Positions 1-8,131 of a stretch of DNA of 11,939 nt are shown here, piece by piece. The stretch is from DASWRT01 sp036403035 (GTDB lineage Bacteria > Pseudomonadota > Alphaproteobacteria > ATCC43930 > CGMCC-115725): contig DASWRT010000026.1 of assembly GCA_036403035.1 (NCBI GenBank), forward strand, positions 1-11,939. Direction: 5' to 3'. Position 1 is the stretch's first letter; the number at the start of each line of letters is the position of its first letter. A program made the position numbers and the translations under genes. The notes beneath the pieces are model-generated. The model saw nothing but the letters and a program-made list of their open reading frames with translations, was not told the origin of the DNA and searched no databases.

Positions 1-63
1 CATGAGACAGCGTGGTTAGCCGCGATGGAAAAATATATCCACGATGTCCGTTCACACGGCTGA
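1..63 (+). CDS. possible 3' end of an upstream gene
   Basis: From the first base, frame 1 is open for 20 codons and ends in TGA at 61-63; the peptide ends in EKYIHDVRSHG. The other two plus-strand frames are closed by stops within the first 18 bases. The stretch is too short to recognise a family. Its codons (AAA, TAT) are AT-richer than the genes downstream, so it could also be non-coding leader DNA. If real, it would be transcribed towards rnpB and end about 110 bp before the rnpB promoter. Confidence 0.3.
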   Translation, partial: HETAWLAAMEKYIHDVRSHG

Positions 64-148
64 GTAGGACTTGGGACGGGGAGAGGCTGACCACGCTGAG
101 AGCCAGGCACCGTCACTTGACCGACCCGGCACACTCCCCTCGTGTCGA

Positions 149-160
149 AGGATCGATCCT
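149..160. repeat. 12-bp perfect palindrome upstream of rnpB
   Basis: AGGATCGATCCT reads the same on both strands. It lies 15 bp upstream of the -35 element of the putative rnpB promoter, a position where a dimeric regulator could bind. No regulator family is suggested by the sequence, and a chance palindrome is possible. Confidence 0.3.
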
Positions 161-175
161 CAGCGGCGCAGGTGT

Positions 176-204
176 TTGACACGCCCCGCCCAGCCCTCTA
201 CTTG
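176..204 (+). promoter_or_regulatory. sigma70-type promoter of rnpB
   Basis: A perfect -35 hexamer TTGACA at 176-181 is followed by a 17-bp spacer and a weaker -10, TACTTG, at 199-204. The first base of the RNase P P1 helix is at 211, six bases after the -10, so the transcription start and the mature 5' end would nearly coincide. A strong -35 with a poor -10 is common in alphaproteobacterial housekeeping promoters. The fit with the RNA 5' end supports the call. Confidence 0.65.
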
Positions 205-210
205 TGCGTC

Positions 211-648
<438 letters not shown>

Positions 649-655
649 TTACCGA

Positions 656-673
656 CAGCCGGCCGGCCGGCTG
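656..673. terminator. 18-bp palindrome after rnpB, possible terminator
   Basis: CAGCCGGCCGGCCGGCTG is a perfect palindrome eight bases after the end of rnpB. As RNA it could fold into a 7-bp GC stem with a four-base loop. No T-run follows, although a T-rich CTTCTT precedes it at 645-650, so it is not a canonical Rho-independent terminator. It may act as a 3' stabilising or processing hairpin, or be incidental in GC-rich DNA. Confidence 0.35.
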
Positions 674-832
674 CCAGTCCTGATTACCCCAGTCGTCGCT
701 CGATCCCGCACGGCGTCCGATCTCGTCCGCCCAGTGTTCGTTGAAGATCGCGGTCGACGGTCATTTGTCCGCGACGTCTCTTTTATTGCCCTGCTTGCCG
801 CCGCGTCTCTCGAACGCCACGCACTGCCGCCA

Positions 833-947
833 TGGGATCGCATGGGCCGGAGTCGTGGGACGGCATGGGACGACGCCATGGGATCGCATGGGCCGACGTC
901 ATGGGATCCTATGGGAAAGCGCCATGGGATCGCATGGGACGGCAGCG
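833..947 (+). repeat. tandem array of five 23-bp units, each with a TGGGN pair
   Basis: TGGGN begins at 833, 843, 856, 866, 879, 889, 902, 912, 925 and 935. The intervals alternate 10 and 13 bp without exception, giving five units of exactly 23 bp with the structure TGGGN-N5-TGGGN-N8. The spacers vary (TCGCA, CGGCA, TCCTA) while TGGG is invariant in all ten copies, so the boxes look constrained rather than merely recently copied. The 10-bp pair matches the known MraZ site geometry and the operator next to mraZ, but here TGGGN is on the plus strand. Alternatively this is a dispersed, species-specific repeat without a regulatory role. Confidence 0.9.
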
Positions 948-1131
948 CCGCCGAGAGCGGAATGCCTGGGAAACCGCCGAAGATCCGCTTTTGCGCCGCC
1001 GGCCGGTGCGCAGCCTGTTGCCGGATTACCGCGCCGATCTCGGGCGTCATGTCGCTGGAGCCGGGCGGCATCATTTTCGGTTGATTCCGCGCACGGCCTT
1101 TGCGACGTCATCGTCGCGCAGATTTCACCAC

Positions 1132-1195
1132 GATTCACAGACCGGTCCCGACTCTCAACGGACTCTGCGATTCGCAAGGACTCATCCACCGATTC
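1132..1195. promoter_or_regulatory. cluster of six GANTC (CcrM-type) sites
   Basis: GANTC occurs at 1132, 1150, 1161, 1169, 1179 and 1191, with a seventh site nearby at 1083. Chance predicts about one per 256 bp at even base composition, and the genes downstream show only scattered sites. GANTC is the target of the cell-cycle methyltransferase CcrM of many Alphaproteobacteria, where promoter methylation state can set timing of division gene expression. The sites are on the dcw side of the intergenic region, about 200-260 bp before the mraZ promoter. A regulatory role is inferred. Confidence 0.6.
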
Positions 1196-1250
1196 ATCCA
1201 CAGAACATCCAGCGAACATAGTCCATTTTTTCACTGTCGGCCGCACTTTA

Positions 1251-1265
1251 TAAACCATCGCTTAA
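1251..1265. promoter_or_regulatory. CtrA-like box with adjacent TATAAA
   Basis: TAAA-N7-TTAA at 1251-1265 matches the CtrA consensus TTAA-N7-TTAA at seven of eight fixed positions. The left half reads TAAACCAT, one mismatch from the half-site TTAACCAT. TATAAA at 1249-1254 overlaps the left half and resembles a -10 element, but no good -35 lies 16-18 bp upstream (a T-run sits there). CtrA is the master cell-cycle response regulator of Alphaproteobacteria. The match is suggestive only, because the region is AT-rich. Confidence 0.35.
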
Positions 1266-1351
1266 GGTTTGTTCCTGGCAAAAACCCACAACTCCTAGTT
1301 TCGAAATTCCACTTGCAGGCGTGTAGCGGAAGCCATTGTTTTACTACTGAA

Positions 1352-1396
1352 TTCCATTGACGCCCATATAGGCCCATGTTATCCCAGATTTGCCCA
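1352..1396 (-). promoter_or_regulatory. MraZ-type operator: four TGGGN boxes at 10-bp spacing
   Basis: On the minus strand perfect TGGGN boxes lie at 1392-1396, 1382-1386, 1372-1376 and 1362-1366, each separated by exactly 5 bp. A fifth, degenerate box (TGGAA) continues the register at 1352-1356. E. coli MraZ is known to bind TGGGN direct repeats with 5-nt spacers upstream of mraZ and to repress the cluster. Here the boxes cover the whole predicted mraZ promoter from its -35 to the start site, so autorepression by steric block is the simplest inference. Confidence 0.85.
1357..1385 (+). promoter_or_regulatory. predicted promoter of mraZ and the dcw operon
   Basis: TTGACG at 1357-1362 is a 5/6 match to the -35 consensus. 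It is followed by 17 bp and TATCCC at 1380-1385, which keeps the first three bases of the -10 consensus. Transcription would start near 1392, leaving a leader of about 94 nt before mraZ. The promoter is interleaved with the MraZ-type boxes, which supports its position. Confidence 0.6.
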
Positions 1397-1402
1397 TGGA
1401 CG

Positions 1403-1439
1403 CGGAAGCCGCATAGGGGGATCGGACAGAGCGCTTCCG
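1403..1439 (+). other. possible hairpin in the mraZ leader
   Basis: CGGAAGC at 1403-1409 is complementary to GCTTCCG at 1433-1439, a 7-bp stem with a 23-nt loop. A short palindrome, CCCGATCGGG, follows at 1442-1451. Both would lie in the untranslated leader of the operon mRNA. No known riboswitch or attenuator is recognised, there is no terminator-like T-run, and the stem may be incidental. Confidence 0.25.
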
Positions 1440-1474
1440 GACCCGATCGGGAAACGGCCTTCAGGGCGGTCGTT

Positions 1475-1480
1475 GGGGGG
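1475..1480 (+). promoter_or_regulatory. ribosome binding site deciding the TTG start of mraZ
   Basis: A GGGGGG run ends five bases before the TTG at 1486. No ATG or GTG lies in frame nearby upstream, and starting at the TTG leaves the usual short stretch before the first conserved MraZ motif. The G-run and spacing therefore support TTG as initiation codon. Confidence 0.6.
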
Positions 1481-1485
1481 CATTT

Positions 1486-1965
1486 TTGGCGCTGTTCCTG
1501 TCCACATTCGTCAACAAGGTCGACCGGAAGGGGCGCGTCTCCGTGCCTGCCAGCTTCCGCGCCGCGTTGGCTGGACAGAGCTTCGCCGGCATCGTCGCCT
1601 TCCGCTCCTTCAAGACCGATGGGATCGAGGCGAGCGGCATCGACCGCCTTGAGGAGATGAGCGCCCGGCTCGACGGCCTCGACCAGTTCTCCGAGGACTA
1701 CGACACGCTGGCCTCGATCTTCGCCGACAGCCAGCAGCTCCCGTTCGACAGCGAAGGCCGCATCGTCCTCCCCGAGATCCTCGCCGAGCACGCCGGCATC
1801 ACCGAGAGCGCCGCCTTCGTCGGCCTCGGCCGCACCTTCCAAATCTGGGAGCCGGAGCGCCACAAGCAGCATCAGGCGGAGATGCGCGAGCGCGCCAAGC
1901 GCCAGGGCGTCACGCTTCCCGCCCGCCGCGGCGGCGCCGCCGCCGCCGAAGGGGCCGCGTCGTGA
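1486..1965 (+). CDS. mraZ: MraZ, transcriptional regulator of the division cluster
   Basis: The 159-residue protein has the two SpoVT-AbrB-like half-domains of the MraZ family. The first carries the DXXXR signature as DRKGR (residues 13-17, within NKVDRKGRVSVP) and the second as DSEGR (88-92, within LPFDSEGRIVLP). In E. coli MraZ forms ring-shaped oligomers, binds spaced TGGGN repeats and represses its own operon; four such repeats lie just upstream here. The C-terminus (about 145-159) is an alanine/glycine-rich tail, probably disordered. Translation starts at TTG, after a G-rich ribosome binding site, which may limit the regulator's amount. The TGA stop overlaps the GTG start of rsmH, implying translational coupling. 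Family identity is secure; the exact start is less so. Confidence 0.95.
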   Translation: MALFLSTFVNKVDRKGRVSVPASFRAALAGQSFAGIVAFRSFKTDGIEASGIDRLEEMSARLDGLDQFSEDYDTLASIFADSQQLPFDSEGRIVLPEILAEHAGITESAAFVGLGRTFQIWEPERHKQHQAEMRERAKRQGVTLPARRGGAAAAEGAAS

Positions 1966-3005
1966 CCGGCCCCGACCGCAACGCCTCCCCCGCGTTCGAC
2001 GCAGCCGCCGCCGCGGCAGCGCAGCACGTCCCGGTCCTGCTCGACGAGGTGATCGAGGCGCTCGCGCCGCGCGACGACGCCGTCTATGTCGACGGCACCT
2101 TCGGCGCCGGCGGCTACAGCCGCGCCATCCTCGAGCGCGCCCCCCGCTGCCGCGTCGTCGCGATCGACCGCGACCCGGCGGCGGTCGCCCGCGGCGCCGC
2201 CCTCGCCGAGACGCACGGGCGCGACCGGCTGACCGTGCTCGAAGGCCGCTTCGGCGCGATGGACGCGCTCCTCGCCGCCGCCGGCTTCGCCGCGGTCGCC
2301 GGCATCGCGCTCGACCTCGGCGTCTCCTCGCCGCAGATCGACGACCCGGCGCGCGGCTTCTCGTTCCGCGCAGACGGTCCGCTCGACATGCGCATGGGAC
2401 GGGATGGGACGAGCGCCGCCGACCTCGTCAACACGCTGCCCGAGGACGAGCTGGCCGAGATCATCCGCGAGTACGGCGAGGAGCGCTTCGCGCGCCGCGT
2501 CGCCCGCGCCATTGCGACGGCGCGGCGGGGCCAGCCGATCGCCCGCACCGGCGAGCTGGCGGCGATCGTGCGCGGCGCGATCCCGGCCGCGTCGGCCGCC
2601 TCCTCCGGCGGCATCGATCCGGCGACCCGCACCTTTCAGGCGCTGCGCATCGCGGTCAATGACGAGCTGGGCGAACTCGGCCGCGGCCTCGCCGCCGCCG
2701 AGCGCGTGCTGGCGCCCGGCGGACGCCTTGCCGTCGTCTCCTTCCACTCGCTGGAGGACCGTCACGTGAAGAACTTTCTGCGCGAGCGCAGCGATGCGGC
2801 GCCGCGGGGGTCGCGTCACCTGCCGCCGCAAGCGGCCGGCCGCGCCGCCCGGGCGCCGAGCTTCCGGCTGCTCGGCCGCAAGCCGGTGAACCCCGGCGAG
2901 GCCGAGCTTCGCCGCAATCCCCGCGCCCGTTCGGCCCGGCTGCGCGCCGCCGAACGCACCGAAGCGCCGGCTTGGCCGGCGCCGCCGCAAGGAGTCGCCG
3001 CATGA
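1962..3005 (+). CDS. rsmH: 16S rRNA (cytosine(1402)-N(4))-methyltransferase RsmH
   Basis: RsmH (formerly MraW) transfers a methyl group from S-adenosylmethionine to N4 of C1402 in 16S rRNA, tuning decoding at the ribosomal P site. The 347-residue protein shows the family pattern: HVPVLLDEV near residue 22, the SAM-binding loop DGTFGAGG (44-51), the acidic AIDRDP near 67-72, DLGVSSPQID (118-127), GPLDMRMG (139-146), SFHSLEDR (260-267) and the C-terminal RKPVNPGEAE-type segment. Length is somewhat above the common 310 residues because of an alanine-rich N-terminus and a proline/alanine-rich C-terminal extension. It starts at GTG inside the mraZ stop (GTGA) and its own TGA overlaps the ftsL ATG. 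Two TGGGA boxes 10 bp apart fall inside codons 145-149. Confidence 0.96.
   Translation: MTGPDRNASPAFDAAAAAAAQHVPVLLDEVIEALAPRDDAVYVDGTFGAGGYSRAILERAPRCRVVAIDRDPAAVARGAALAETHGRDRLTVLEGRFGAMDALLAAAGFAAVAGIALDLGVSSPQIDDPARGFSFRADGPLDMRMGRDGTSAADLVNTLPEDELAEIIREYGEERFARRVARAIATARRGQPIARTGELAAIVRGAIPAASAASSGGIDPATRTFQALRIAVNDELGELGRGLAAAERVLAPGGRLAVVSFHSLEDRHVKNFLRERSDAAPRGSRHLPPQAAGRAARAPSFRLLGRKPVNPGEAELRRNPRARSARLRAAERTEAPAWPAPPQGVAA
2989..2994 (+). promoter_or_regulatory. ribosome binding site deciding the ftsL start
   Basis: AAGGAG lies in the last codons of rsmH, seven bases before the ATG at 3002. It favours this ATG over the longer in-frame start at 2972, which would add an unneeded basic leader in front of the membrane segment. 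Confidence 0.7.
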
Positions 3006-3448
3006 TCCGCCCATCCGTCATCGTCTGGCTCGTCGCCGTCGCCGTCCTCGGCTTCGGCATGTTCCAGGTCAAGCGCGAGGTGCAGGACCTGGAGGATCGG
3101 CTCGTGCGCGTCAACCGCGACATCTCCAGGGACCGCGACGCGATCCACGTGCTGAAGGCCGAGTGGAGCTACCTCACCCAGCCGACCCGGCTGGCCGAGG
3201 TCAGCAAGCGGCACCTGACGCTGTCGCCGGTGGCGACCGCCCAGCTCGGGCAGATCGAGAACATTCCGCTGAAGCAGCAGTCCGTCGCCGCCACCGCCCC
3301 GGCTCAGCCCGGCGCGCCGGCCGCGTCCGCCGCTTCGGCATCCCCCGCCGTCGCCGCCGTCCCTACGCCGGTCGCACTGCCTGCCGCCCTAAAGGTGACA
3401 CAAGGCGGTGCGACGCTGGCGTCGGCTCGGGCGACGCGGGTCAACTGA
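3002..3448 (+). CDS. ftsL: cell division protein FtsL
   Basis: FtsL is a small bitopic membrane protein that works with FtsB and FtsQ to recruit and activate FtsW-FtsI at the septum. The 148-residue product has a very short cytoplasmic N-terminus, one membrane segment (about residues 4-22), then a periplasmic coiled coil (about 24-58) rich in charged heptads, and the TRLAEVSKRHL element (62-72) typical of alphaproteobacterial FtsL. The last 60 residues are an alanine/proline-rich, low-complexity tail, longer than in E. coli FtsL (121 aa). The start codon overlaps the rsmH stop (ATGA) and is supported by AAGGAG seven bases upstream. FtsL sequences are poorly conserved, so identity rests on topology plus position between rsmH and ftsI. 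Confidence 0.9.
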   Translation: MIRPSVIVWLVAVAVLGFGMFQVKREVQDLEDRLVRVNRDISRDRDAIHVLKAEWSYLTQPTRLAEVSKRHLTLSPVATAQLGQIENIPLKQQSVAATAPAQPGAPAASAASASPAVAAVPTPVALPAALKVTQGGATLASARATRVN

Positions 3449-3458
3449 GGACCGGGCG

Positions 3459-5190
3459 ATGAGGGCGCAGCCCCGCTACGACGACAATCCCTGCCGGCCG
3501 CGGCACTTCATCCCGCCCTGCGCGCCGATGCCCGTGGACGAGCAGGCCGGCCGGGTGCTGGAGACCGGCCGCAGCCGCCTCTTCATCACCGGCGCGGTGT
3601 TCGCGCTCGCCTTCGCGGCGATCGGCGTCCGCCTCGTCGACGTCACGCTGCTGAAGGGCGCCGAGAGCAAGCTCGCGCGCAACCGGACCGCTCCGGTGGC
3701 CGAGGTCAGCCGCGCCGACATCGTCGACCGCAACGGCCAGCTCCTCGCGACGACGCTGGCGACCCCGTCGCTCTACGCCAGCCCGCGGCAGATCGCCGAT
3801 CCGAAGGACACGGCGAAGAAGCTGGCGGCGGTGCTGCCCGATCTCAACGAGGCCGAGATCGCCGCCAAGCTCTCGACCGACAAGAGCTTCGTCTGGATCA
3901 AGCGGCAGCTCACGCCGCGCCAGGAGTTCGAGGTCAACCGGCTCGGCATCCCCGGACTGGAGTTCGAGCGCGAGGAGCGCCGGGTCTACCCGATCGGCAA
4001 CCTCGCCGCGCACCTCGTAGGCTATAGCGGCATCGACAACAAGGGCTTGGCCGGCGTCGAGCGCAGCTTCGACGACCGCCTGAAGACCGACAAGTCGCCG
4101 CTTCGCCTCTCGATCGACCTGCGGTTGCAGAACATCCTGCGCGAGGAGCTGACGCGCGCCGTCACCGACTTCACCGCGTTGGGCGCGACCGGCATCGTCA
4201 TGGACGTCCGCACCGGCGAGGTGCTGGCGATGGTCTCGCTGCCGGACTTCGACCCGAACCAGCCGGGCACGGCCACACCGGAAACCATCTTCAACCGCGC
4301 CACTCTGGGCGCGTACGAGATGGGCTCCACCTTCAAGACGTTCAACACGGCGATGGTGCTCGACGCCGGCACGTCGAAGATGAATTCGATGTACGACGTG
4401 TCGAGCCCGATCCATGTCGGGCGGTTCCGGATCTCCGACTACCACACGATCCACCACCCGATCACGCTGGCCGAAGTCTTCATGCACTCCTCGAACATCG
4501 GCTCGGCGAAAGCCGCGCTCGATGCGGGGACGGACCGGCAGAAGGAGTTCTTTCAGCGGCTCGGCATGCTGAAGACGCCGACGATCGAGCTGAAGGAGCT
4601 GGCGGCGCCGCTCTATCCGGCGCACTGGCGAGAGGTCAACACGATGACCATCGCGTTCGGCCACGGCATGTCGGTGAGCCCGATCGCGCTCGCCACCGGC
4701 GTCACCGCGATCATCAACGGCGGCGTGCTGCGCCCGGCGACCGTGCTGAAGCGCGACCCCGCCGACGTGCCGCAAGGGGTCCAGGTGATCTCGCCGAAGA
4801 CCTCGGACTCGATGCGGCGGCTGTTCCGGCTGGTCGTCGAGCAGGGCACCGGCTCGATGGCGGCGGCGCCCGGCTACGTCGTCGGCGGCAAGACCGGCAC
4901 CGCCGAGAAGGTGAACGGGCACAGCTACGCGAAGAAGGCGCTGCTCTCCTCGTTCGTCGGCGCCTTCCCGGTCCAGGATCCGCGCTACCTCGTCCTCGCG
5001 ATGGTCGACGAGCCGCACGGCAACAAGAAGAGCTTCGGCTTCGCGACCGGCGGCTGGGTGTCGGCGCCGATCGCCAGCCGGTTCATTCAGCGCGCGGCGC
5101 CGATCCTCGGCGTCGCACCCGTCGACGAGAATTCGCCCGAGATCCGCAAGGCGCTGCTCATCGACATCCCCGCTCTCCAGGTCAAGAAAG

Positions 5191-5204
<14 letters not shown>
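3459..5204 (+). CDS. ftsI: septal peptidoglycan transpeptidase FtsI (PBP3, class B)
   Basis: FtsI cross-links stem peptides in septal peptidoglycan as partner of FtsW and is a beta-lactam target. The 581-residue protein has a proline-rich cytoplasmic N-terminus, one membrane anchor (about 41-58), the class B pedestal starting around DIVDRNG (87-93), and a penicillin-binding transpeptidase domain. All three active-site motifs are intact: STFK with nucleophile Ser290 and Lys293, SSN at 344-346, and KTGT from Lys478. I chose the ATG at 3459, preceded by GAGG eight bases upstream; the longer frame from 3408 would overlap ftsL by 41 bp and add an arginine-rich leader with no ribosome binding site. 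The gene begins 10 bp after ftsL, and its end overlaps the likely murE start by 14 bp. Confidence 0.96.
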
Positions 5205-6689
<1,485 letters not shown>

Positions 6690-6693
<4 letters not shown>

Positions 6694-8126
6694 CGGCGCT
6701 CTGGACCGCCGCCGAGGCCGAGCGCGCGACCGGCGGCCGGCCGACGCGCGACTGGTCCGCGGCCGGCCTCTCGATCGACAGCCGCAGCGTCGCGCCGGGC
6801 GACCTCTTCATCGCACTCGCCGGGCCGAAGTTCGATGGTCACGAGTTCGTCGCGTCGGCGCTGGCGGCCGGCGCCGCGGCGGCGATGGTCTCGCGCGTTC
6901 CCGACGGCCTGCCCGCGGACGCTTCCCCGCTTCTCGTCGTCGACGACACGATGGCGGCGCTGGAGCGGCTCGGCACCGCGTCGCGGGCGCGCTGCGCCTC
7001 GGCGGCGGTGATCGGCGTCACCGGCAGCGTCGGCAAGACCGGCACCAAGGAGGCGCTGCGCACCGTGCTCGCCGAGCAGGGACCGACGCACGCCTCGGCC
7101 GCGAGCTTCAACAATCACTGGGGCGTGCCGCTGTCCCTGGCGCGCATGCCGCGCGAGACGCGCTTCGGCGTCTTCGAGATGGGCATGAATCATCCGGGCG
7201 AGCTGGCGCGCCTCACCGGCTTCGTCCGGCCCGACGTCGCGATCGTCACCACGGTCGAACCGGCGCATCTCGGCCACTTCGCATCGGTCGAGGAGATCGC
7301 CGACGCGAAGGCCGAGATCCTGCTCGGCGTGCCGCCGCACGACGGCACCGCGATCCTCAACCGCGACAACCCGCATTTCGCCCGCCTGCGCGCCGCCGCC
7401 GAGCGGCAGGGGATCGGACGCATCCTTTCCTTCGGCGCCGCGTCCGACGCCGACATCCGCCTCCTCGAGGCCGATCTCGGCGCGACCGGGAGCCGGGTCA
7501 GCGCGCTCGTGCTCGGCCGCCGGCTCGACTATGTCGTCGCCAACCCCGGCCGGCACTGGGTCCTCAACACGCTCGCCGTGCTCGGCGCGGTGCAGGCGGC
7601 CGGCGGCGACGTCCCCGCCGCGGCCGACGCGCTGAGCCGGCTCCAGGGCCTTGCCGGACGCGGACGGCGGCACGGGATACGCGTCGCCGGAGGTGGCGGC
7701 GGCGCCGTGCTGATCGACGAGAGCTACAATGCGAGCCCGGCCTCGATGCGCGCCGCGATCGCCGTGCTCGCCGCGACACAGCCGGCAGCGAACGGCCGCC
7801 GCATCGCCGTCCTCGGCGACATGCTGGAACTGGGGGAGCAGTCGCCGCAGCTTCACGCCGAGCTTGCCGAACCACTTAAGCAAGCAACGATTAACCATGT
7901 TTTCACCGTGGGGCGCGATATGAAGAGCCTCCACGATGCGCTGCCCGGCAGCATGCGCGCGGGCCACGCCGACCGGTCGGTCGACATGGCGCGGGTCGTG
8001 GCTTCGTTCATCCGGCCCGGCGACGTCGTCACGGTGAAAGGCTCGCTCGGCAGCCGGATGGCCGAAGTGGTCAAGGTTCTCCTCGCCGGCGGGGACGCGC
8101 CGGCGTCGGACGCCGCGAAGGCATAG
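6690..8126 (+). CDS. murF: UDP-MurNAc-tripeptide:D-Ala-D-Ala ligase MurF
   Basis: MurF completes the cytoplasmic precursor by ATP-dependent addition of D-alanyl-D-alanine to UDP-MurNAc-tripeptide. The 478-residue protein has the three Mur-ligase domains: an N-terminal substrate domain with LSIDSRSVAPGDLFIAL, a central ATPase domain with P-loop TGSVGKT (111-117), NNHWGVP, FEMGMNHPGEL and EPAHLGHF, and a C-terminal domain with DESYNASPASM (from 343) and LGDMLELGE. Length is normal. ATG overlaps the murE stop (ATGA). Codons for residues 396-404 (7875-7901) are conspicuously AT-rich compared with the rest of the gene and contain TTAACCAT; see the separate entry. Confidence 0.96.
7876..7898 (+). 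promoter_or_regulatory. TTAACCAT (CtrA-type half-site) in an AT-rich stretch of murF
   Basis: Inside murF, TTAA at 7876-7879 is followed 11 bp later by TTAACCAT at 7891-7898, a perfect match to the CtrA half-site motif. The N11 gap differs from the canonical N7. The codons here (CTT, CAA, GCA, ATT, CAT, GTT) break the strong G/C third-base habit of the gene, which suggests constraint on the DNA rather than the protein. It lies about 230 bp before mraY, so it could control an internal promoter, but no convincing -35/-10 pair is visible. Chance cannot be excluded. Confidence 0.35.
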
Positions 8127-8131
8127 CGGCG

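Larger units (their letters stand above)
649..1351. other. long non-coding region between rnpB and the mraZ promoter
   Basis: About 700 bp separate rnpB from the mraZ promoter and no convincing gene is present. Open frames exist on both strands, but none has a recognisable domain or good Shine-Dalgarno site, and the 23-bp array runs through all three frames, which argues against coding. Within it are the tandem TGGGN array (833-947), a GANTC cluster (1132-1195) and a CtrA-like box (1251-1265). The part from about 1120 to 1350 is clearly AT-richer than the genes, with a TTTTTT run at 1226-1231 and TATAAA at 1249-1254. Nothing is recognised in 674-830 or 948-1080. Confidence 0.7.

Noticed and set aside
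833..947. CRISPR array
   Set aside because: The units are directly abutting 23-bp repeats with short degenerate gaps, with no unique spacers of 30-40 bp and no cas genes nearby.
649..1074. Minus-strand open frame of 141 codons in the rnpB-mraZ spacer
   Set aside because: It has no recognisable domain and no Shine-Dalgarno site, and it runs through the 23-bp array whose period is not a multiple of three, so its composition reflects the repeat. A small lineage-specific gene cannot be fully excluded.
832..1221. Plus-strand open frame starting in the array
   Set aside because: The first ATG belongs to the repeat itself, the product is arginine-rich low complexity and the downstream part is AT-rich regulatory-looking DNA; nothing supports translation.
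1120..1270. Replication origin (AT-rich DNA with DnaA-like, CtrA-like and GANTC motifs)
   Set aside because: Motifs resemble those of Caulobacter-type origins, but DnaA-like boxes are few and imperfect, and alphaproteobacterial origins are normally near hemE or dnaA-type loci, not in the dcw cluster. A regulatory region is the simpler reading.
2972..3001. Longer start for ftsL at 2972
   Set aside because: It would overlap rsmH by 34 bp and has no ribosome site, while the ATG at 3002 has AAGGAG at ideal distance.
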